DNA of 64,000 bases from a beta proteobacterium MWH-UniP1. GTDB taxonomy: Bacteria > Pseudomonadota > Gammaproteobacteria > Burkholderiales > Burkholderiaceae_A. Under the pieces are notes generated by a model, which was given only the letters and a program-made list of their open reading frames with translations, was not told where the DNA came from and did no database searches. The translations under genes and the position numbers were made by a program. Of this stretch, positions 59,885 through 64,000 are shown piece by piece (position 1 is the first letter of the stretch; every line of letters begins with the position of its first letter). The DNA lies in the NCBI GenBank assembly GCA_036362785.1, contig CP143625.1, forward strand, positions 1-64,000. The letters run 5' to 3'.

Positions 59885-61267
59885 TCAATGCGCCTTTTTG
59901 TGGGGCCGTTTATAGCCCTTGATCGTCACCTGCTGACTGCGCGATAAGGTTAACTCGTTAGCCGGTGCATCTTGTGTCAGGGTGGTTCCCGCGCCCAGCG
60001 TGGCGCCCTTGCCAACGGTGACTGGGGCTACCAACTGCGTGTCAGAGCCGATAAAGGCGTCGTCTTCAATCACCGTGCGGTGCTTTTCTGCGCCATCGTA
60101 GTTACAAGTGATCGTGCCTGCGCCCACATTGACACGGCTGCCGATGGTGGCATCTCCCAGGTAGGCCAGGTGATTGGCTTTTGAGCGCGGGCCGAGTTGT
60201 GTATTTTTAATTTCCACGAAGTTGCCCACATGGGCGCCCTCACCGAGTTCACTGCCCGGGCGAAGCCGTGCAAAAGGACCCACCACAGCCTGCGGCCCAA
60301 CAATTGCATTTTCAATATGGGAGAAGGCCTCAATCTTGGCACCAGCACCTATCTGACTATTGCGAATAACGCAGTGAGGCCCAATCACAGCTCCTTTGCC
60401 AATGCTGACCTTTCCTTCGAAGATGCAGCCAACATCAATCACTACATCATTAGCACAGCTGAGTTCTCCACGGACATCAAAGCGCGCGGGGTCCATCAGG
60501 CACACCCCTTGATCCATCAGGGCCTGTGCTTGACGCTGTTGATAGAGCCGCTCGATCTCGGCGCGTTGCGCCTGGCTATTGATGCCAAGTATTTCGTTGT
60601 TAGAACTTGGCTGGACTGAGCCAATGGGTTGCTGATCTTTAGAGGCCATTTGAATAATGTCGGTGAGATAAAACTCACCCTGGGCGTTGTGGTTGGTCAG
60701 ACGGCCCAGCCAGCCAATCAGAGCAGGGGTTGGGGCGATGAGAATACCGGTATTAATTTCAGAGATTTTACGAATCTCAGCATCGGCATCTTTTTCTTCA
60801 ATGATTTGTGAAATCTTGCCAGCACGGTCGCGCACGATTCGGCCGTAGCCGGTGGGGTTTTCAAGCCTGGCGGTCAGTAAACCCATTTGCTGGTGTTCAT
60901 TGGCAACCTGGACCAAGCGTTTTAAGGTGGCCACGTCAATCAGGGGTACATCGCCATACAGCACCAGCGTGGGAACCTCTTTTGCAAGCAATTCAACCGC
61001 CTGCGCAACAGCATGGCCAGTCCCCTGGGGCGGGTCTTGCAGAACAAAATGAATCGGCGTGGCAGATTGTTTTACCGCGGAATCAAACTTCGCCCGGACC
61101 AAATCAGCGCCATGGCCAATCACCACGATAATTTTTTTCGGACCAAGTGCCTGCGCCGTAGACAAGACATGGCCCAACATGGGGGTGCCGGCAACTTCAT
61201 GCAAAACCTTGGGCAGATCGGAGCGCATCCGTGTGCCCTTGCCTGCCGCCAAGATCACGATATTCAT
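59885..61267 (-). CDS. glmU: bifunctional GlmU
   Basis: GlmU acetylates glucosamine-1-phosphate and attaches UMP to give UDP-GlcNAc. The 460-residue protein has the pyrophosphorylase motif LAAGKGTRM (6-14) and a C-terminal left-handed beta-helix with hexapeptide repeats and the acetyltransferase block [20 protein letters not shown]. It pairs with glmS; the upstream symporter gene overlaps it by four bases. Confidence 0.97.
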   Translation of the reverse strand: MNIVILAAGKGTRMRSDLPKVLHEVAGTPMLGHVLSTAQALGPKKIIVVIGHGADLVRAKFDSAVKQSATPIHFVLQDPPQGTGHAVAQAVELLAKEVPTLVLYGDVPLIDVATLKRLVQVANEHQQMGLLTARLENPTGYGRIVRDRAGKISQIIEEKDADAEIRKISEINTGILIAPTPALIGWLGRLTNHNAQGEFYLTDIIQMASKDQQPIGSVQPSSNNEILGINSQAQRAEIERLYQQRQAQALMDQGVCLMDPARFDVRGELSCANDVVIDVGCIFEGKVSIGKGAVIGPHCVIRNSQIGAGAKIEAFSHIENAIVGPQAVVGPFARLRPGSELGEGAHVGNFVEIKNTQLGPRSKANHLAYLGDATIGSRVNVGAGTITCNYDGAEKHRTVIEDDAFIGSDTQLVAPVTVGKGATLGAGTTLTQDAPANELTLSRSQQVTIKGYKRPHKKAH

Positions 61268-62697
61268 ATGTGACGCGCCTCGCCGCCGTGGCCATGGCCG
61301 CGGTTAGGCGACATGTAAGAACCAATAATCATGCCCAAAAAGCTTGCAAAAAGACCCATCAACTGGGGCTCTCCGGGGCCTTCAAACCCTGTGATTTCTA
61401 GAATGATCCAGGTGGTCAGCCCCAATGTGATCGCGAGCCCTGCACCGAGATTGCTTGCCCGTTTCCAAAAGAGCCCAGCTGCCAACGGCACGAAAGCGCC
61501 CGCAAGCGTAATCCGGTACGCATGCTCCACCATTGTGTGAATGTTGGAGTCTGTTGCAATCGCGTAGTAAGTCACAATCGTGGTGAACACCAAGACGGTG
61601 AGCCGTGTTGCCCATAAAAACTGATGATCCGTCATGCGTGGTGCAAACCCTTTGAGTACGTTTTCGGTAAAGGTGACCGACGGCGCCAGCAAGGTGCCCG
61701 ATGCGGTGCTCATGATGACCGACAGGAGTGCTCCGAAAAATATGACCTGAATCACAAATGGCATATGACTCAGAATCAGCGTTGGAAGAATAAGCTGTGA
61801 GTCTTCCACAAGGTATTTTTTGACCATTTCGGGGTCAATAATGTTGGCGGTGTAGGCTAGGAAAAGGGGCACTGCAGCGAAGAAAAAATAGCTCACTCCC
61901 CCTAAGGCCGTGCCCCAGATGGCCACCGATTCATTTTTTGAAGAGTTCACCCGTTGAAACACATCCTGCTGTGGGATCGAGCCCAGGGCCATGGTGACCA
62001 AGGCAGCAACCCAGCCCAGCATGTCCATTGGGTCAAGTGTGGGGAGAAATTCGAATTTGCCCTCGGCAGATGCCTTGGTAATCACATTGGCAACCCCGCC
62101 AGCCTGGTCGGCGGCATTGTTGGCCACGATCAAAAGACCAATGATGATGACAATCATCTGCACAAAAGTGGTCATGGCCACCGACCACATCCCGCCGAAC
62201 AAGGTATAGACCAGAACCACACCGGCACCGATGAGCATGCCCTGGTTTGTCGAGATCAGATCATTGGACAAGACATTGAAGACCAGACCCAAGGCGGTGA
62301 TCTGGGCCGATACCCAGCCCAGATACGACACGATGATGCAGATGGAGAGTAGTAATTCGGTCTGACGGTTGTAGCGCACACGGAAGTAGTCGCCCAGCGT
62401 CATCAGGTTCATGCGATACAGCGGTCTGGCAAAGATCAATCCAAACAAAACAAGACATATGGAAGCGCCAAGCGGATCCGAGATCAGCCCACGGAACCCT
62501 TTTTCTAGAAATGTTGCCGAGATGCCCAACACGGTTTCTGCCCCGAACCAGGTGGCAAAGACCATGGCCAGCACGATGGGCATGGGCAAATTGCGTCCGG
62601 CCGTGATGTAGTCCTTGGCGTTGTGAACCTTGGTCGCGGCATATAAGCCGATCGCGATGGAAATCGCCAGGTAAGCAATGACCAGCCAGAGCAGCAT
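61264..62697 (-). CDS. sodium:solute symporter (SSS family)
   Basis: The 477-residue protein has about 13 membrane helices and SSS-family features ([21 protein letters not shown] early on, [32 protein letters not shown]). The substrate is unknown. The C-terminus is a short His-rich tail ([11 protein letters not shown]), possibly metal-binding. Its stop overlaps the glmU start as ATGA, an unusual partner for the UDP-GlcNAc genes; coupling may only reflect genome compaction. Confidence 0.85.
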   Translation of the reverse strand: MLLWLVIAYLAISIAIGLYAATKVHNAKDYITAGRNLPMPIVLAMVFATWFGAETVLGISATFLEKGFRGLISDPLGASICLVLFGLIFARPLYRMNLMTLGDYFRVRYNRQTELLLSICIIVSYLGWVSAQITALGLVFNVLSNDLISTNQGMLIGAGVVLVYTLFGGMWSVAMTTFVQMIVIIIGLLIVANNAADQAGGVANVITKASAEGKFEFLPTLDPMDMLGWVAALVTMALGSIPQQDVFQRVNSSKNESVAIWGTALGGVSYFFFAAVPLFLAYTANIIDPEMVKKYLVEDSQLILPTLILSHMPFVIQVIFFGALLSVIMSTASGTLLAPSVTFTENVLKGFAPRMTDHQFLWATRLTVLVFTTIVTYYAIATDSNIHTMVEHAYRITLAGAFVPLAAGLFWKRASNLGAGLAITLGLTTWIILEITGFEGPGEPQLMGLFASFLGMIIGSYMSPNRGHGHGGEARHI

Positions 62698-62738
62698 GTC
62701 GTGGGCCCTATTGACAGGTTAAGGGTGGGAACCAGTAC

Positions 62739-62760
62739 AAAAAACCGGCATTACGCCGGC
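62739..62760 (-). terminator. rho-independent terminator after ubiB
   Basis: On the minus strand a 5-bp GC stem (CCGGC with GCCGG, loop GTAAT) is followed by six T (62744-62739). It lies 57 bases after the ubiB stop and separates ubiB from the symporter-glmU-glmS unit, so that unit should have its own promoter between 62698 and 62739. Confidence 0.8.
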
Positions 62761-62816
62761 AACAGTGATTATAGGATTGCCCGGTGTCTTGTAGCGCTCC
62801 GGGTCGGCGTGGGGGC

Positions 62817-64000
62817 CTAATGGAGCCAGACCAGCCAGCGGCTGTCCGTGCCCAGCAAGACCACCACCAAAATAGCCGCCAGCAGGCCTGACATTAGCCA
62901 CAGCACTGCCCGGGTCTGGCGTTGCGATCGTGCCAAGGCCTGGACCTGTTTTTGCAGTTCTTGGGGGTTTTGGTTGGCCGCATGGGCTAAGGCTTGATGC
63001 AAGAGTCGCGGCATCTGGGGCAGGGTCGTAGCCCAGCGTTCGGATTCCTTCATCAGGCCCTTGCGCAGCGCCCGAAACCCGATTTGCTCCTGCATCCAGC
63101 GCTCTAAAAATGGTTTGGCGGTTTTCCACAGATCTAGATCAGGGTCTAACTGTCGGCCCAGACCTTCGACATTGAGCAGGGTTTTCTGAAGTAGCGTGAG
63201 TTGCGGCTGGATTTCCACATTGAATCGCCGCGAGGCCTGAAAGAGCCGAACCAACACCTGGCCAAGCGAGATCTCTTTTAGGGGCCGGTCAAAATACGGC
63301 TCACAGACCCCCCGAATCGCGGTCTCGAGTGCGTCAATCCTTGTCTCGGCGGGAACCCAGCCTGACTCGACATGAAGCTCGGCTACGCGGCGGTAGTCCC
63401 TGCGGAAAAAGGCCAGAAAGTTCTGGGCAAGATAATTCTTATCGGTTTCTGAGAGCGTGCCCACGATGCCGAAATCCAGGGCGATGTAGTTGCCAAAATG
63501 GGGCCCACGATCGGCAACCAAGATATTGCCGGGGTGCATATCGGCATGGAAGTAGCCATCGCGAAAGACCTGGGTGAAGAAAATCTCCACACCGTCTCGC
63601 GCTAATTTTTTCAAATCGATGCCACGTGCCTGGAGTTCATCAAAGCGGTTGATGGGAATGCCATAAATCCGCTCCATCACGATCACATCATGACGACAGA
63701 GGTCCCAGACCATTTCCGGGATCTTTAAAAGCTTGGAATTTTCAAAGTTGCGTCTTAGCTGGCTCGCGTTGGCGGCCTCACGCACGAGATCAAGTTCGTC
63801 GTGCAGATAGCCATCAAACTCTTCGACGTTCTCCACAGGCTTTAAGCGACGGCCGTCGCTGGAGAATCGGGCAACAAATCGGGCGATGAGTTTCAGTAGG
63901 CCCATGTCTTGCTCAATGATGCCCACCATGCCCGGGCGCAAGACCTTGATGGCGACCTCACGGCCATCGAGTAGCCGGCCTAAGTGGACCTGGGCGATCG
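62817..64000 (-). CDS. ubiB: ubiquinone biosynthesis protein UbiB (partial)
   Basis: UbiB is an ABC1/COQ8-type atypical kinase needed for ubiquinone synthesis. The 394 visible residues run from the window edge ([20 protein letters not shown], the kinase N-lobe with its Lys) through [23 protein letters not shown] (DFG-type metal loop) to two C-terminal hydrophobic segments that anchor it in the inner membrane. The N-terminal about 130 residues lie outside the window. An internal start at 63941 only marks the track edge, not the gene start. ubiK elsewhere in the window serves the same pathway. Confidence 0.94.
   Translation of the reverse strand, partial: IAQVHLGRLLDGREVAIKVLRPGMVGIIEQDMGLLKLIARFVARFSSDGRRLKPVENVEEFDGYLHDELDLVREAANASQLRRNFENSKLLKIPEMVWDLCRHDVIVMERIYGIPINRFDELQARGIDLKKLARDGVEIFFTQVFRDGYFHADMHPGNILVADRGPHFGNYIALDFGIVGTLSETDKNYLAQNFLAFFRRDYRRVAELHVESGWVPAETRIDALETAIRGVCEPYFDRPLKEISLGQVLVRLFQASRRFNVEIQPQLTLLQKTLLNVEGLGRQLDPDLDLWKTAKPFLERWMQEQIGFRALRKGLMKESERWATTLPQMPRLLHQALAHAANQNPQELQKQVQALARSQRQTRAVLWLMSGLLAAILVVVLLGTDSRWLVWLH

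Overview
The window is a compact housekeeping stretch of a betaproteobacterial chromosome, most likely Burkholderiales. This assignment rests on protein resemblance and gene order: the fmt-htpX-rsmB-DUF4390-ntrY-response regulator-trkA-trkH block, the gshA(PF08886)-gshB-EIIA(Man)-ptsH-ptsI block, the TorF-type porin-glnK-amtB cluster, ubiK-comM, and a full-length metH. Genes are packed tightly, with many ATGA stop/start overlaps, and there are no gene-free stretches over 300 bases. I saw no rRNA, tRNA, insertion sequence, prophage or CRISPR.

Layout. 1-5.3 kb: replication origin region, with dnaA, a dnaA-dnaN spacer carrying four DnaA boxes (probable oriC), dnaN and gyrB. 5.4-9.9 kb: a 5'-nucleotidase facing topB and dprA. 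10-20.2 kb: a plus-strand run of def, fmt, htpX, rsmB, a DUF4390 protein, an NtrY-like kinase, an NtrX-like regulator with no AAA+ domain, trkA and trkH. 20.1-24.1 kb (minus): an MFS transporter, a 3-hydroxyacyl-CoA dehydrogenase, metW and metX. A small orphan LuxR-type HTH gene diverges from metX, and a long inverted repeat lies between them. 24.6-29.3 kb (minus): gshA, gshB and the soluble PTS proteins EIIA(Man), HPr and EI. 29.4-32.2 kb (minus): porin, glnK and amtB behind a sigma-54 promoter and an NtrC-type site.

32.4-36.4 kb: ubiK, comM, an MFS transporter, a putative lipoprotein and a DUF1840 protein. 36.4-44.5 kb (minus): metH, an MBL-fold hydrolase and gatCAB. 44.6-53.6 kb (plus): mreB, mreC, mreD, mrdA, mrdB (cell elongation), then aceK and a GMC oxidoreductase. 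53.7-57.5 kb: xth, pyrE, an M48 peptidase and an AmpG-like permease. 57.5-64 kb (minus): uspA, glmS, glmU, a sodium/solute symporter and the 3' part of ubiB, which runs off the end.

Functional themes are replication initiation, N-formylmethionine handling, potassium uptake, methionine synthesis, a PTS with no sugar permease in view (probably regulatory), ammonium uptake under NtrC/sigma-54, rod-shape wall synthesis and UDP-GlcNAc supply. I found no convincing undescribed multi-gene system. The items most worth a second look are regulatory: the sigma-54/NtrC architecture at 32.2 kb, the 17-bp inverted repeat between metX and the orphan LuxR gene, the truncated NtrX, and three genes whose start codons lie just after a -10-like hexamer.
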